NCBI RefSeq assembly: GCF_010091925.1
Contig: NZ_WVID01000003.1
Location: 248,001 to 312,000, forward strand
DNA: 64,000 bases
Direction: 5' to 3'
From: Nostoc sp. B(2019)
GTDB lineage: Bacteria > Cyanobacteriota > Cyanobacteriia > Cyanobacteriales > Nostocaceae
Shown piece by piece: positions 45,002 to 55,280 of this stretch (the first letter of the stretch is position 1; each line of letters starts with the position of its first letter). The notes below the pieces were generated by a model, which had not been told where the DNA came from, searched no databases, and worked only from the letters and a program-made list of their open reading frames with translations. The translations under genes were made by a program, and so were the position numbers.

Positions 45002-45751
45002 ATGACAAACCCAACAACTCCCTTATTGCCGGAAATGCCAGAAATATGGCAGGAAACTCTGAATTGGCAACCAACTGCTCAACAGCAGGCGCAATTCCAG
45101 AGGCTTTATGAATTAATCCTGGAAGGAAATCGCCAGCTAAATTTAACTCGGATCACCGACCCTCACGAGTTTTGGGAAAAACATCTCTGGGATTCTTTAC
45201 GGGGAATTGCGCCACAAATGCGATTCATCTCGTCTTTACAAACGGGTGCGTCTGTAATTGATATTGGCACGGGTGGAGGTTTTCCTGGGATTCCGATAAA
45301 AATTGCTGTACCTAATTGCACAATTACTCTTTTGGATTCTACTCGTAAAAAAATTACTTTTATTGAAAAAATCTTAACTGAACTTGCCCTTAGTAATGTC
45401 AAAACTCTGATTGGTAGAGCTGAAGAAATAGGTCAGCAACCCCAACATCGGCAAACTTACGATATTGCCTTAATCCGTGCTGTCGGTACTGCTTCCGTTT
45501 GTGCAAAATATGCTTTACCATTGCTTAAACAGGGTGGGTTAGCCATAATTTATCGTGGTAATTACACAGAAGATGAAACAACCACTTTGCAAAGTACTGT
45601 TAAGCAGCTAGGTGGAGTTGTTGAATCAATAGAGCAATTTTTCACTCCCATTAGTACAAGCATCCGTCACTGTTTGTATTTGCGTAAAACAGCAACTACA
45701 CCAGCTAATTTTCCTCGTGCTGTTGGTGTACCTACTCAAAAACCGCTGTAA
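45002..45751 (+). CDS. rsmG: 16S rRNA (guanine-N7) methyltransferase RsmG
   Basis: Methylates G527 of 16S rRNA (E. coli numbering) using SAM. The 249-residue protein has the family start LNWQPTAQQQAQFQRLYELILEGNRQLNLTRITDPHEFWEKHLWDSL, the SAM motif VIDIGTGGGFPGIPIKIAVP, then LLDSTRKKITFIEKI and RAVGTASVCAKYALPLLKQGG. A C-terminal extension after YLRKTA is of the usual cyanobacterial kind. Formerly called gidB; no other gid or par gene is adjacent. A small palindrome (GGGGCTACGCCCC) lies after its stop at about 45768. Confidence 0.97.
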   Translation: MTNPTTPLLPEMPEIWQETLNWQPTAQQQAQFQRLYELILEGNRQLNLTRITDPHEFWEKHLWDSLRGIAPQMRFISSLQTGASVIDIGTGGGFPGIPIKIAVPNCTITLLDSTRKKITFIEKILTELALSNVKTLIGRAEEIGQQPQHRQTYDIALIRAVGTASVCAKYALPLLKQGGLAIIYRGNYTEDETTTLQSTVKQLGGVVESIEQFFTPISTSIRHCLYLRKTATTPANFPRAVGVPTQKPL

Positions 45752-45892
45752 TTCGTAATTCGCTCTGGGGCTACGCCCCGCTAAGCTAGCGTAATTCGTA
45801 ATTTAGAGGCATCAGATTTAATCTGGGTAACATTCTTTGAATCTGTTACCCTATTCGGCATAATTGGTCTAAGGAGAAACAGAAATTAGCTA

Positions 45893-48800
45893 TTAAGCAA
45901 AAGGAATTTCAATTACAAATTCTGTTCCCTTACCAAGAATAGAATTGCAACTCAACTTGCCACTGTGGGTTTCTTCGACAATTTGACGAGCGATCGCTAA
46001 TCCTAATCCTGTTCCTTTGCCAACTTCTTTAGTGGTAAACAGGTGATCAAAAATATGCTCTTTAATCTCCTCTGACATACCTGGCCCGTTATCTGTGATC
46101 CGAATTACTATCGTATTCTGGTCGTTGGATACTTCGGTGCGAATAATAATTTGCTGAGGATTAGTTTGTAATTGGGCAAATGTTTGTCCAACGCTTTCTG
46201 TATCAAATACATCAATTGCATTGGCAAGGATATTCATAAATACTTGATTTAACTGCCCTAAAAAGCACTTAACAGGCGGTAATTTACCATAATCTGTAAT
46301 CACTTGAATCGCTGGACGTTTGTCCGATGCTTTCAGGCGATACTTCAAAATCAACAGTGTACTTTCAATCCCTTCATGGATGTTGCAAGCAACTTTTTCA
46401 GATGTATCGGCTCTGGAGAAGGTGCGGAGACTTGTGCTAATGTCTGTAATGCGTTCTGTCGCTACCTGCATCGAACTTAATAGTTTTGGTAAGTCCTCAG
46501 AGAGAAATTCTAGGTCAATATCTTCTGCATGGTCGATGACTATGGGTGCTGGAGTAGGATGATGTTGTTTAAGCAATTGTATATGGGCGAATAAATCTTG
46601 GATATATTCCTCAGCATTGCTGAGACTGCCTTTGAGAAATCCAATGGGATTGTTAATTTCGTGTGCGACTCCTGCAACTAAATTACCTAAAGTTGCCATT
46701 TTTTCATTTTGCACCATTTGTAATTGAGCTTGCTGAAGTTCTTGCAGCGTTTGTTCTAACTCCTGAGATTTTTGACGAATTTCTGTTTCAGCTTGTTTGC
46801 GATCGCTGATATCTCTAAAAAACCAAATCCGACCGTAATAATCATTACTATCCGACCAAACTGGAGCAGAATACCGCTCTAAAATGCGTCCATCTTTGAG
46901 GTAAATCTCATCGTAACTCGTTTCCCTAGGGTGGTCATAAAGATACTCAACAGTCCTCAAAAAATCTTCCGGGTGTGATAGTTGATCAAGGACAAATCCT
47001 AAGAGTTTTCTGTCGTCCCTAGTTTGAAGTAATGCCTGGGGAATTTGCCAAATTCGGCTAAATCGTTGATTGTAAGCGCTGATATTGCGGTTTTCATCAG
47101 TTAGCAAGATGCCATCAAAGGAAACTTCTTGTTGAGCAACAAAAATGGCATTACTTCGCTGAAGGTCTGCTAGAGATTGGGTAAGTTGGATTGCTTTCTC
47201 TCGTTCTTTGAGTTCTGATTGCTGCAAAGTTTGATATAGTTTGGCATTTTCCAAAGAGATGGCAGCTTGAGCGCATAATAGTTGGATAACTTCGGTGCGA
47301 TCGCTCGTAAATGCACCAATGGTCAACTGATTTTCTAGATACAACAACCCGATTAATTTACCCTGATGTACAATCGGCGTACACAAAACACTCTTAGGTT
47401 GTTCCTGTATCAAATATGGGTCGGCCATAAAATCGTTATGAACCGTAGCATCATCCAATACGACCGTTTTTAAGCTGCGTTTAACATAGTTTACGACTGT
47501 GGCAGGAACAGCTTGACTGTACTCCAAAGGTACAGACAGCATGGTGACACTTTCATTCATGCTGGCTACAGTTTCCACCATGAGATTACCATCTTCAAGT
47601 ATCAGCAGGACAGCCTTTTTCGCCCCAGCATTTTCCATCACCACTTGCATTAAGGTATAAAGCAACTGTTCTAGTTGAATTTCACTGGAAAGGGCTTGTA
47701 AGGCTTTAAGAATAGTTGTTAAATCTAAAGATTCAGAAATACTGCTACTACTAGGGCGGCTTGTTTGAATGGTTTGATTTAGGAATGAAGATGAGGTGAC
47801 GGTGGAAATACGCGTTTCACCTAGTTGGAAGCGATGCTGTTGCGCTTGCAGGATGGGAGCAAGGAGTTGGGGATAGCGTTTTTCTAGGTCATCAATTTTG
47901 GCTTTTGCTCCCCAACGAGCATAACAATAGTAGGCTTCTTGCATGTAGGATTGAGCTACCTTTTCTTTGCCCCAGTCGAGGTAGAATTTGGCAGCTAGTT
48001 CGTTAGCTAAGGCTTCTTCTTGAATATAGCTGTTTTCTTTAGCTCCCTTGATAGCGTGATCATATAGTTCCATTGCTTGATGTGTTTGCCCACACATCCG
48101 CTCTTTTTCTGCTTCAATTAAGTGGAATTTATGCAAACAATTCATTGGGGCATGATGTGCCCATAACTTCATTTTTTTCTGATTGGCTGCAACTCGCTTT
48201 TGAATTTGTTTACGCTCTGATTGTGAGGCATCTGAATATATAGCAAGCTGTGATAGAGAATCATAAAAGTAGAAATGAACAACAGGTTGTAGTGCCGTTC
48301 CAGCTTCCAAATATTTAGCAGTCATTTCTGCTTTTTCAATGGCTCCGGTATAGTCACCAAATAGATAACGAAGCATGAGTTGATTGACATAAGAAAAGAA
48401 AAGCCCAGTGCCATCGCCTTTCTGCTCTTGGAGTGCAGGTTGTTTGTCTTCGTTGTAGCTATCACCAATTAAATAATCAGGGTTTAGCGATCGCCCTAAT
48501 AAGTTCAATGCAACTTGATGATAGATGCTAATGTAAACAAAAGCATTCGTTTGCTTAAATTGATTCACTGCCTCACGATATAAACGAGTTTCCTGCTCAA
48601 CTTTTGTCAGATCCTCACCAATTGAATATAAATGTAGGGAACGGATAAGAATAGCCCAGGATGCGTATTCCACATCACCAGTTTCTAATCCACTTTGATA
48701 GGCTGTGAGCAATGGATTAATAGTTTCTCTAATATGTCCATGCCAATGGTTAATAAAACAATTAACCATAAATAGCGTCTTACATTGCTGTTCTTTAGCA

Positions 48801-51757
48801 TTGAATACATCTAAAAGCTGGAGAGCCAGTTGACCAAATTGATAACCTGTTTCAATGTCGAGTAAAATTCCACAGTGAATTAGCCCAAACCAGCTATAAG
48901 TAAATGCCGATAAAGACGTATTGCCATATTTAACGGATAAATTAACTTGTTTAAATACTGTTAGCGGTAATAAATCAGGATGCCCGATATATGCAGCAGA
49001 TAAAGCACTGGACAGAATCCGCATTGCTGCTAGCTGGTTAGGGTTACTCATCCGAGGCAGATTTACTAAATCTACAGGTTTTTTCCCAGCTAAAGACAGT
49101 TTTGTGGTGGTGAGTCCTACTAATGTCTGTATTTTTTTCGGTTGTTTAGGTAAGTGAATACCTAACTTTTGTAAAACCTCTAATGCAGTATTAATTGCTT
49201 CTTGAAGCTGATTTTGTGCAAGATATGCTTGAATCAGAATTTCGTAAGCTTTCACTTGATCGAGTAGTGATTTAGTATGTTGTCGAATTATGTTAATGTG
49301 TTGCTCTACTTGCTCAAATCGCCCTGTTAAATAGGCTAATTCTGCGGCTTCATCATGCAAACTCAAGATTAATTTATAATGAGAATCCCAAGCATTTTGG
49401 TTCAATAGTTCAATGCCTAAGTTCAAGTATTTATTAGCGGACTCGTATGCCGTAGTAGCCTTTGCCCGATGTCCAGCAATAAAATTTAGTTGGGCTAATT
49501 CATCTTTTTCAGATGAATTTTTAAGGTTTGAAATGCCAACATTTAATTGGTTGACGATATCAAAAATGTTGGATTCAATTTCTGTTTGAGGAGTGCTTTG
49601 CAGTAGTAATTGACCAATTTTTTGATGTGTAGATTGTTTTTGCTTTTCTGGAATAAGGGAGTATGCAGCTTGTTGCACGCGATCATGTAAAAACTTATAC
49701 ATTACCGCTTGTAAACCTTGAGCTATATCCTGTGTCTCTCGCCCAAGGTAGAACTTATAGATTTCACTTTGAGGCAGAATTAACCCCTCTTGCAAAGCTT
49801 TCCACAGAGCTGTTGCAGTTTCGGTTTCTGACTTTTGAGACACGATCGCCAATGTCGCCAAGTCAAATTGATTACCAATACACGCCGCTAATTTCAACAC
49901 ATCTTGCGTGACTTCTGGCAATTTCTGCAACTGCAATGCCATGAATTCGACAACATCATCCGATAGTGCTAATGCCTTCACCTCTGCAATATCACACTGC
50001 CAATTTCCATTATCCAAATCAAACTGAATTAGCCCATCTTCATAGAGCACTTTGAGAAATTGCGTACTAAAAAATGGATTGCCTTGAGTTTTCTGATACA
50101 CCAAATTGCTCAGCGGTTGCGCTATTTCTGGTGAACAATTAAGAGTATCAGCAACAAGTTGATTTAAACTTACTGTACTTAGTGGTGCTAAGGTAATTGT
50201 GTTAATATTAGTGTTTTCTTTGCCAATTTCCTTGAGAGTTAACATCAAAGGGTGAGTATTAGAAACTTCATTATTTCGATAAGCTCCAATTAATAATAAA
50301 TACCCACTCTCTGACTCGCTCATCAACAACTGCATTAACTTCAAAGATGCCGAATCTGTCCACTGCAAGTCATCCAGAAAAATCACTAATGGATGTTCTT
50401 TTGTAGTAAATATTTGGATGAACTTTTGAAATAGCAAATTAAAGCGATTCTGCGCCGCTGTTCCCGAAAGTTCTGGTGCAGGAGGTTGTTTACTAATAAT
50501 TTGTTCTAGTTCGGGAATGACTTCAATAATAACTTGCCCATTGTCACCCAGGGCGGCTAAAATTTTGGTTTTCCAACTTGACAATTGGGCATCGCTTTCA
50601 CGGCTCAATTGCCCCATCAAGTCACGAAATGCTTGTACAAAAGCTGAGAAAGGAATATTGCGATTAAATTGGTCAAACTTGCCTTTAATGAAGTAGCCGC
50701 GTTGACGGACAATTGGTTTATGGACTTCGTTAACGATCGCGGTTTTACCAATACCAGAGAAACCCGCCACCAGCATGAGTTCTGTCTGATTATTAGTAAT
50801 GTGATTAAATGCTTCTAACAGAGTTTTGACTTCTGTTTCTCTACCATAAAGTTTTTCAGGAATCAGGAAGCGATCGCACACATCCCGTTGAGCAATTTGG
50901 AAATCCTCAATTTTGCCAATTTTCTGGAGTTGATGCAAACAAATTTCTAAATCATATCTCAGTCCTAATGCACTTTGATAGCGATCTTCGGCATTTTTTG
51001 CCATCAATTTCATCACAATATCTGAAATCGATTTGGGAATTTTGAATTGCTCCAAAGGAGTGGGTTGTTTGGCAATATGACAATGTACCAACTCCATTGC
51101 ATCGTTCGATTGGAATGGTAAACTTCCTAACAGTAATTCGTAAAAAGTTACACCCAAAGAATAAAAATCTGTGCGGTAGTCAATCCCGCGATTCATCCTT
51201 CCTGTTTGTTCTGGAGATAAATAACCAAGAGTCCCTTCCAATACATTAGGACTCATTAGAGTTTGAGTTTCTCGTGGCAGCAAAGATGCAATACTAAAAT
51301 CAATAAGTTTAACTTGTTTAGTATCTGGATGAATGAGAATATTAGCAGGCTTAATATCTTTATGAATAATGCGATGGCGATAAAGTAAATCTAATGTATT
51401 GCACAGAGCGATCGCAATCTCAAAAAACTCCGTCAGACTCACCCCATCTTTACATTTCCCTGACCATTCCTTTAAGGAAATTCCCCCAAAGTCTTCCATC
51501 ACCAATGCAGAGCTATTCTGGTATGGTTCTAAGCTATAAGTTTGAATGATTCCAGGTAGGTTGAGATTTTTAGCAATAGTATACTGATTACGAAACTGCA
51601 CCAGTTCAGTGAAACTAGGATAAGGATTCTTCAACAGTTTAATTACTACAGGTTTTTGGTCACTCTCTCGAAAAGCACGATAAACCAGAGTTCTAGAACC
51701 GTTGTAGAGTTCTTCGCTAACTTGATATCCGGGAATGATGACTTGGGTGCTAACCAT
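45893..51757 (-). CDS. Ser/Thr kinase - AAA ATPase - GAF - PAS - histidine kinase (Hstk type)
   Basis: A 1954-residue cytoplasmic signalling protein. Residues 1-270: protein kinase, with Lys40 (VVIK), HKDIKPAN (132-139) and DFS (153-155) where DFG is usual. About 300-600: ATPase with Walker A GFSGIGKTA (332-340) and Walker B LVIFLDDLQWTD. A long TPR-like helical region follows to about 1330. Then a GAF domain (about 1390-1540), a PAS domain (about 1570-1690, ILLTDENRNISAYNQRFSRIW), and a histidine kinase with His1699 in GVAHEINNP, N-box NQVFMNILANAID and DNGPG. Such kinases are typical of filamentous cyanobacteria, some acting in nitrogen or iron stress. The trigger is unknown and no response regulator is adjacent. 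Confidence 0.95.
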   Translation of the reverse strand: MVSTQVIIPGYQVSEELYNGSRTLVYRAFRESDQKPVVIKLLKNPYPSFTELVQFRNQYTIAKNLNLPGIIQTYSLEPYQNSSALVMEDFGGISLKEWSGKCKDGVSLTEFFEIAIALCNTLDLLYRHRIIHKDIKPANILIHPDTKQVKLIDFSIASLLPRETQTLMSPNVLEGTLGYLSPEQTGRMNRGIDYRTDFYSLGVTFYELLLGSLPFQSNDAMELVHCHIAKQPTPLEQFKIPKSISDIVMKLMAKNAEDRYQSALGLRYDLEICLHQLQKIGKIEDFQIAQRDVCDRFLIPEKLYGRETEVKTLLEAFNHITNNQTELMLVAGFSGIGKTAIVNEVHKPIVRQRGYFIKGKFDQFNRNIPFSAFVQAFRDLMGQLSRESDAQLSSWKTKILAALGDNGQVIIEVIPELEQIISKQPPAPELSGTAAQNRFNLLFQKFIQIFTTKEHPLVIFLDDLQWTDSASLKLMQLLMSESESGYLLLIGAYRNNEVSNTHPLMLTLKEIGKENTNINTITLAPLSTVSLNQLVADTLNCSPEIAQPLSNLVYQKTQGNPFFSTQFLKVLYEDGLIQFDLDNGNWQCDIAEVKALALSDDVVEFMALQLQKLPEVTQDVLKLAACIGNQFDLATLAIVSQKSETETATALWKALQEGLILPQSEIYKFYLGRETQDIAQGLQAVMYKFLHDRVQQAAYSLIPEKQKQSTHQKIGQLLLQSTPQTEIESNIFDIVNQLNVGISNLKNSSEKDELAQLNFIAGHRAKATTAYESANKYLNLGIELLNQNAWDSHYKLILSLHDEAAELAYLTGRFEQVEQHINIIRQHTKSLLDQVKAYEILIQAYLAQNQLQEAINTALEVLQKLGIHLPKQPKKIQTLVGLTTTKLSLAGKKPVDLVNLPRMSNPNQLAAMRILSSALSAAYIGHPDLLPLTVFKQVNLSVKYGNTSLSAFTYSWFGLIHCGILLDIETGYQFGQLALQLLDVFNAKEQQCKTLFMVNCFINHWHGHIRETINPLLTAYQSGLETGDVEYASWAILIRSLHLYSIGEDLTKVEQETRLYREAVNQFKQTNAFVYISIYHQVALNLLGRSLNPDYLIGDSYNEDKQPALQEQKGDGTGLFFSYVNQLMLRYLFGDYTGAIEKAEMTAKYLEAGTALQPVVHFYFYDSLSQLAIYSDASQSERKQIQKRVAANQKKMKLWAHHAPMNCLHKFHLIEAEKERMCGQTHQAMELYDHAIKGAKENSYIQEEALANELAAKFYLDWGKEKVAQSYMQEAYYCYARWGAKAKIDDLEKRYPQLLAPILQAQQHRFQLGETRISTVTSSSFLNQTIQTSRPSSSSISESLDLTTILKALQALSSEIQLEQLLYTLMQVVMENAGAKKAVLLILEDGNLMVETVASMNESVTMLSVPLEYSQAVPATVVNYVKRSLKTVVLDDATVHNDFMADPYLIQEQPKSVLCTPIVHQGKLIGLLYLENQLTIGAFTSDRTEVIQLLCAQAAISLENAKLYQTLQQSELKEREKAIQLTQSLADLQRSNAIFVAQQEVSFDGILLTDENRNISAYNQRFSRIWQIPQALLQTRDDRKLLGFVLDQLSHPEDFLRTVEYLYDHPRETSYDEIYLKDGRILERYSAPVWSDSNDYYGRIWFFRDISDRKQAETEIRQKSQELEQTLQELQQAQLQMVQNEKMATLGNLVAGVAHEINNPIGFLKGSLSNAEEYIQDLFAHIQLLKQHHPTPAPIVIDHAEDIDLEFLSEDLPKLLSSMQVATERITDISTSLRTFSRADTSEKVACNIHEGIESTLLILKYRLKASDKRPAIQVITDYGKLPPVKCFLGQLNQVFMNILANAIDVFDTESVGQTFAQLQTNPQQIIIRTEVSNDQNTIVIRITDNGPGMSEEIKEHIFDHLFTTKEVGKGTGLGLAIARQIVEETHSGKLSCNSILGKGTEFVIEIPFA

Positions 51758-51894
51758 ACTGCTGAATCCTAAGAACTTCTAGATTTAGTGTTCCCGGATG
51801 CAGAAAGTAATTCATCACCAAAAACCCTCTATTTACTTTCGCTTAATACAAAGCATGTAAAAAAAAATGGCAGCAGAATAGTTCTCTTACAAAA

Positions 51895-51948
51895 AACCAC
51901 AGATAAACACCGATGAACATGGATATATATCGGTGTTTATCTGTGGTT
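51895..51948. repeat. Perfect 20-bp palindrome
   Basis: AACCACAGATAAACACCGAT and its exact complement with a 14-base loop, in the 452-base spacer between icd and the large kinase gene. It may end the icd transcript (minus strand), but sits about 260 bases past the stop. Otherwise the spacer holds only AT-rich sequence and TAATTCATAATTCATAA heptamer-like repeats near 52175-52195. Confidence 0.8.
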
Positions 51949-52209
51949 CAATTGAAAAAATTTCGACTTATACAAGAGACTCCATGAGTGGAACTCACAA
52001 GAAACAATGAAAATACCTCTTCCCTGTTCCCTATTTCCCGTTAAGAGTTCCCTATTTTCAAGGCAGGTACATTGTTATCCTAAGCTTTTTGTCCGTTACT
52101 ATACTTTCTTAGATTTTGGCTACAAATGATCCTCAAAAATTTTCTTTAAAGGAAAGAACTATGAATTATTAAAATAAATAATTCATAATTCATAAGTCCT
52201 TAATTACTA

Positions 52210-53637
52210 TTAAGCATTACCAAAATGCTGAATAATCGCCTCAGCAAATTCAGAACATTTTAAAGGTTTAACTGGTGGTTCTAGCAACCGTGCTAAATCG
52301 TAAGTAACTTGACTATTAGCGATCGCATTCCCTAAACCTTTCTTAACCAGGTCTGCGGCTTCTTGCCAACCCAAATACTCTAGCATCATCACACCAGACA
52401 AAATCAGCGAACCGGGATTAATCCGGTCTAACCCAGCGTGTTTAGGCGCAGTGCCGTGGGTTGCTTCAAAGATGGCACAGGCATCACCAATATTTGCCCC
52501 TGGGCCCATTCCCAGCCCACCAACAATTGCCGCAGCAGCATCAGACAAGTAATCGCCGTTCAAGTTCATCGTTGCCAGAATCGAATACTCATCGGGTCTG
52601 GTTTGGATTTGTTGAAAAATACTGTCAGCAATTCGGTCATTTACCAATACCTTGTCTTTCCATTTACCATTGCCGTGAGTTTCCCAAATTGTGTCAAGAA
52701 CGTTTTCAACTTCCTTGACAATTTGCACTTGTTTATCTGTGGTCAGGCTGTCAAATCCTGGATCAATTTGACGGGCATTTTCTTCTAAGGAAATATCAGG
52801 GTTATTTTCCTTGTTACTCAAAATCCAAGATTCCCGTTCAGTGACAGTAGAGGCGCGAAATTCGCTAGTTGCCAGTTCATAACCCCAATCGCGGAAAGCA
52901 CCTTCGGTGTACTTCATGATATTGCCTTTATGCACCAAAGTCACTTGTTGCTTGTGTTTGGGCAACAGCAGGGCGTGTCTGATAGCGCGTCTTACTAGAC
53001 GTTGGGAACCGCTTTTGCTGATTGGTTTAATACCGATGCCAGAATCGAGGGGGATTCGCTTTTTCCCATGTTCTGGGGTGGCGGGAATTAGTTCTTCGTT
53101 GAGGATTTTAATTAAGCGATCGCCGATTTCGCTACCTTGACGCCACTCAATACCTAAATAAATATCTTCCGTATTTTCCCGATAAACAATTACATCCAAC
53201 TTTTCGGGATTTTTGTGGGGTGAGGGTGTACCTGCATAATAGCGGCAAGGACGCACGCAGGCATACAGGTCAAAAATTTGCCGTAATGCTACATTCAAAG
53301 AACGAATACCGCCCCCAACTGGAGTGGTCAGCGGCCCTTTGATAGCTACACCATATTCTTGAACCGCTGTCAAAGTATCTTGAGGTAAATACTGGTAAAT
53401 ACCGTATAAATCACAAGCCTCATCTCCAGCGAAAACCTTGAACCAGCTGATTTGACGCTGGCCCTTGTATGCCTTTGTTACCGCAGCATCTAGTACTTTT
53501 TGGGTAGCAGGCCAAATATCTATACCTGTGCCGTCGCCCCGAATAAAGGGGATAATTGGATTGTCAGGCACAATAGGTTCACCATTTTTGAAGGTGATTT
53601 TTGCTCCGGTTGTGGGGGGAGTAATCTTGTCGTACAT
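52210..53637 (-). CDS. icd: NADP-dependent isocitrate dehydrogenase
   Basis: Oxidises isocitrate to 2-oxoglutarate, the carbon skeleton for ammonia assimilation and the nitrogen-status signal in cyanobacteria. The 475-residue enzyme has [36 protein letters not shown] (substrate loop), [17 protein letters not shown], the Lys region [28 protein letters not shown], and the C-terminal cofactor region [29 protein letters not shown]. An insertion of about 45 residues ([19 protein letters not shown]..) is the cyanobacterial form. NtcA control is known in relatives; no NtcA site was located with confidence. Confidence 0.97.
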   Translation of the reverse strand: MYDKITPPTTGAKITFKNGEPIVPDNPIIPFIRGDGTGIDIWPATQKVLDAAVTKAYKGQRQISWFKVFAGDEACDLYGIYQYLPQDTLTAVQEYGVAIKGPLTTPVGGGIRSLNVALRQIFDLYACVRPCRYYAGTPSPHKNPEKLDVIVYRENTEDIYLGIEWRQGSEIGDRLIKILNEELIPATPEHGKKRIPLDSGIGIKPISKSGSQRLVRRAIRHALLLPKHKQQVTLVHKGNIMKYTEGAFRDWGYELATSEFRASTVTERESWILSNKENNPDISLEENARQIDPGFDSLTTDKQVQIVKEVENVLDTIWETHGNGKWKDKVLVNDRIADSIFQQIQTRPDEYSILATMNLNGDYLSDAAAAIVGGLGMGPGANIGDACAIFEATHGTAPKHAGLDRINPGSLILSGVMMLEYLGWQEAADLVKKGLGNAIANSQVTYDLARLLEPPVKPLKCSEFAEAIIQHFGNA

Positions 53638-53942
53638 ACTTCACACGCTCCTGATAGATACGCCGCCACTTTTGAAAATCTTTTTTTGGCAGGCTTACAG
53701 ATATTGCTGTGTCTTTTGTTCACCAAGTCATGAGGCGCAGATTTTTCCCCTATTCCCCTTGTACAGCATTTGGGGGTGAGGTATGGATTTTCAGTGAAAC
53801 CATCGTAATTTTGTACGATCAAAAATAGTAAACTACTTTTCGCTATCAGTGTTTTTCTTTAGAAAACACCCGATAGGCGATCGCCTACGGCACGCCTTCA
53901 AGGGCGAACACTTTTTCACTGACCGCTAACACCAGTAATGGC
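53638..53942. other. Divergent promoter region of icd and gun4
   Basis: About 305 bases between divergent genes. Contains GGCGATCGCC and a short GC-rich palindromic stretch (about 53872-53905, CGATAGGCGATCGCCTACGG). It must include both promoters. No RNA gene or small coding frame is convincing. Confidence 0.45.
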
Positions 53943-54671
53943 ATGACAGACTCAATGATTGTATCAGGCACAGCTAATGACATCGACTCTCTCCGCCTCC
54001 AGTTAATCTCTGGGTCTGAAAAAGCCCAACAACAAATAATCTCACAGTTAGCTGATCTGGATAATGCAGGACTAGATGTGTTGATGGAATTTTTACTGCA
54101 ACGTCGTGATCACCCAGTGACTTGGGTTGATGGCAAAGCCTACCAAGTCCTCTACAACTCTGATGCACCTAAAGCCAAAGAATTCATGCAAACTAATTTT
54201 CCTGAAGGAATTGTACCTCTAAAATCAGAGTGCGGGATTAATTACAATCCCTTGCAACAGCTACTTGTCCTCCAAGACTTCCAAGCAGCTGATCGCGAAA
54301 CTATACAGAAAATGTGTGAACTAGCAGGGCCAACGGCTGTACAAAGAAAATGGTTGTATTTTACTGAGGTAGAAAATGCCCCGGCTGTTGACTTGCAGAC
54401 CATTAACAACCTGTGGTTAGTTCACTCTGAGGGCAAGTTTGGCTTTTCGGTGCAGCGAGAAATTTGGTTGAGTTTAGGAAAAAATTGGGACAATTTCTGG
54501 TCGAAAATCGGCTGGAAAAGCGGCAATAGCTGGACACGATACCCACATGAGTTTACCTGGGATTTGAGTGCCCCTAAAGGTCACTTACCCCTCTCTAATC
54601 AACTGCGGGGAGTGCGAGTGATGTCTTCTCTACTATCTCACCCAGCCTGGTCTACAAATCCAGAAAAATGA
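53943..54671 (+). CDS. gun4: GUN4 protein, Mg-chelatase stimulator
   Basis: Binds protoporphyrin IX and Mg-protoporphyrin and stimulates magnesium chelatase (ChlH), steering tetrapyrroles to chlorophyll. The 242-residue protein has an N-terminal helical-repeat domain (about 1-85, LRLQLISGSEKAQQQIISQLADLDNAGLDVLMEFLLQR) and the GUN4 core from about 95: LQQLLVLQDFQAADRETIQKM, RKWLYFTEVENAPAVDLQTINNLWLVHSEGKFGFSVQREIW, and the pocket region FWSKIGWKSGNSWTRYPHEFTWDLSAPKGHLP. A second possible start, MIVSG, lies five codons in. Monocistronic. Confidence 0.96.
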   Translation: MTDSMIVSGTANDIDSLRLQLISGSEKAQQQIISQLADLDNAGLDVLMEFLLQRRDHPVTWVDGKAYQVLYNSDAPKAKEFMQTNFPEGIVPLKSECGINYNPLQQLLVLQDFQAADRETIQKMCELAGPTAVQRKWLYFTEVENAPAVDLQTINNLWLVHSEGKFGFSVQREIWLSLGKNWDNFWSKIGWKSGNSWTRYPHEFTWDLSAPKGHLPLSNQLRGVRVMSSLLSHPAWSTNPEK

Positions 54672-54695
54672 TTTAGGTTTAAGTAAAAAGAAATT

Positions 54696-54899
54696 ATGAT
54701 CAATGCCAACAAGCGAGAATTCTACGTCATCATCGAACGAGATGAGGATGGCTACTATGTCGGAGAAGTTCCTCAGCTAAAAGCTTGTTACAGCCAGGGA
54801 GAAACAATTGATGAGTTAATGGTGAATATTAAAGAAGTAATTGAACTTTGTTTAGAATCAGAAATTGATGAGACAATACCAGAAATTGTAGGTATTTAA
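54696..54899 (+). CDS. hicB: HicB-type antitoxin, orphan
   Basis: A 67-residue HicB antitoxin of the short type. The partial RNase H-like fold is seen as REFYVIIERDEDGYYVGEVPQLKACYSQGETIDELMVNIKEVIELCLES, matching the family core. Such antitoxins neutralise the HicA mRNA interferase encoded beside them. Here the toxin gene has decayed to a fragment immediately downstream (54902-54961). The antitoxin may therefore be redundant, or may act against a HicA encoded elsewhere. Confidence 0.92.
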   Translation: MINANKREFYVIIERDEDGYYVGEVPQLKACYSQGETIDELMVNIKEVIELCLESEIDETIPEIVGI

Positions 54900-54901
54900 A
54901 A

Positions 54902-54961
54902 GGTAGTAATTTAATACCAAAACTACCAAATTTAACTGGCAAAACAGTTATTAATAAGTAA
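54902..54961 (+). pseudogene. hicA: hicA toxin remnant
   Basis: Directly after the hicB stop, the frame reads GSNLIPKLPNLTGKTVINK and then stops. IPKLPNLTGKTVI matches the usual HicA start (MPKLP-x-TGK-x-VI), with ATA in place of the initiating ATG. The double-stranded-RNA-binding-like core and catalytic His are missing: the frame ends after about 15 codons of HicA sequence and AT-rich DNA follows to the brnT gene. Confidence 0.75.
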
Positions 54962-55007
54962 AGTAACTCCAAAAATCCCTTGAAATACACGATGATACAA
55001 TATTTCC

Positions 55008-55280
55008 ATGAAGTTTGAGTGGGACGAAAACAAAGCGGCAAAAAATCTGTCAAAGCACAGAGTTTCGTTTGAAGAAGCCAAAACTGTTTTCGGTGATCCG
55101 CTCTATGTTGACTTCTACGATCCAGACCACTCAGATGATGAGGAGCATTACCTTATTGTTGGAGAGTCAAATCAGGGACGCTTATTAATCGTGTCGTATA
55201 CGGAGAGAGGAAATTTGATTCTCCTCATTAGTGCAAGATTTGTAACGCCAGCAGAGCGAGAAGCTTATGAAGAAGGGTAA
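55008..55280 (+). CDS. brnT: BrnT family toxin
   Basis: A 90-residue type II toxin, a RelE-like ribonuclease. Signatures: FEWDENKAAKNLSKHRVSFEEAKTVFGDPLYVDFYDPDHSDDEEHYLIVGES near the N-terminus, RLLIVSYTERGNLILLISARFVTPAEREAYEEG at the C-terminus. The WDxxKAxxNLxKHxVSFExA start and ISAR..T..ER end define the family. The downstream antitoxin gene overlaps its last 14 bases. Confidence 0.95.
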   Translation: MKFEWDENKAAKNLSKHRVSFEEAKTVFGDPLYVDFYDPDHSDDEEHYLIVGESNQGRLLIVSYTERGNLILLISARFVTPAEREAYEEG

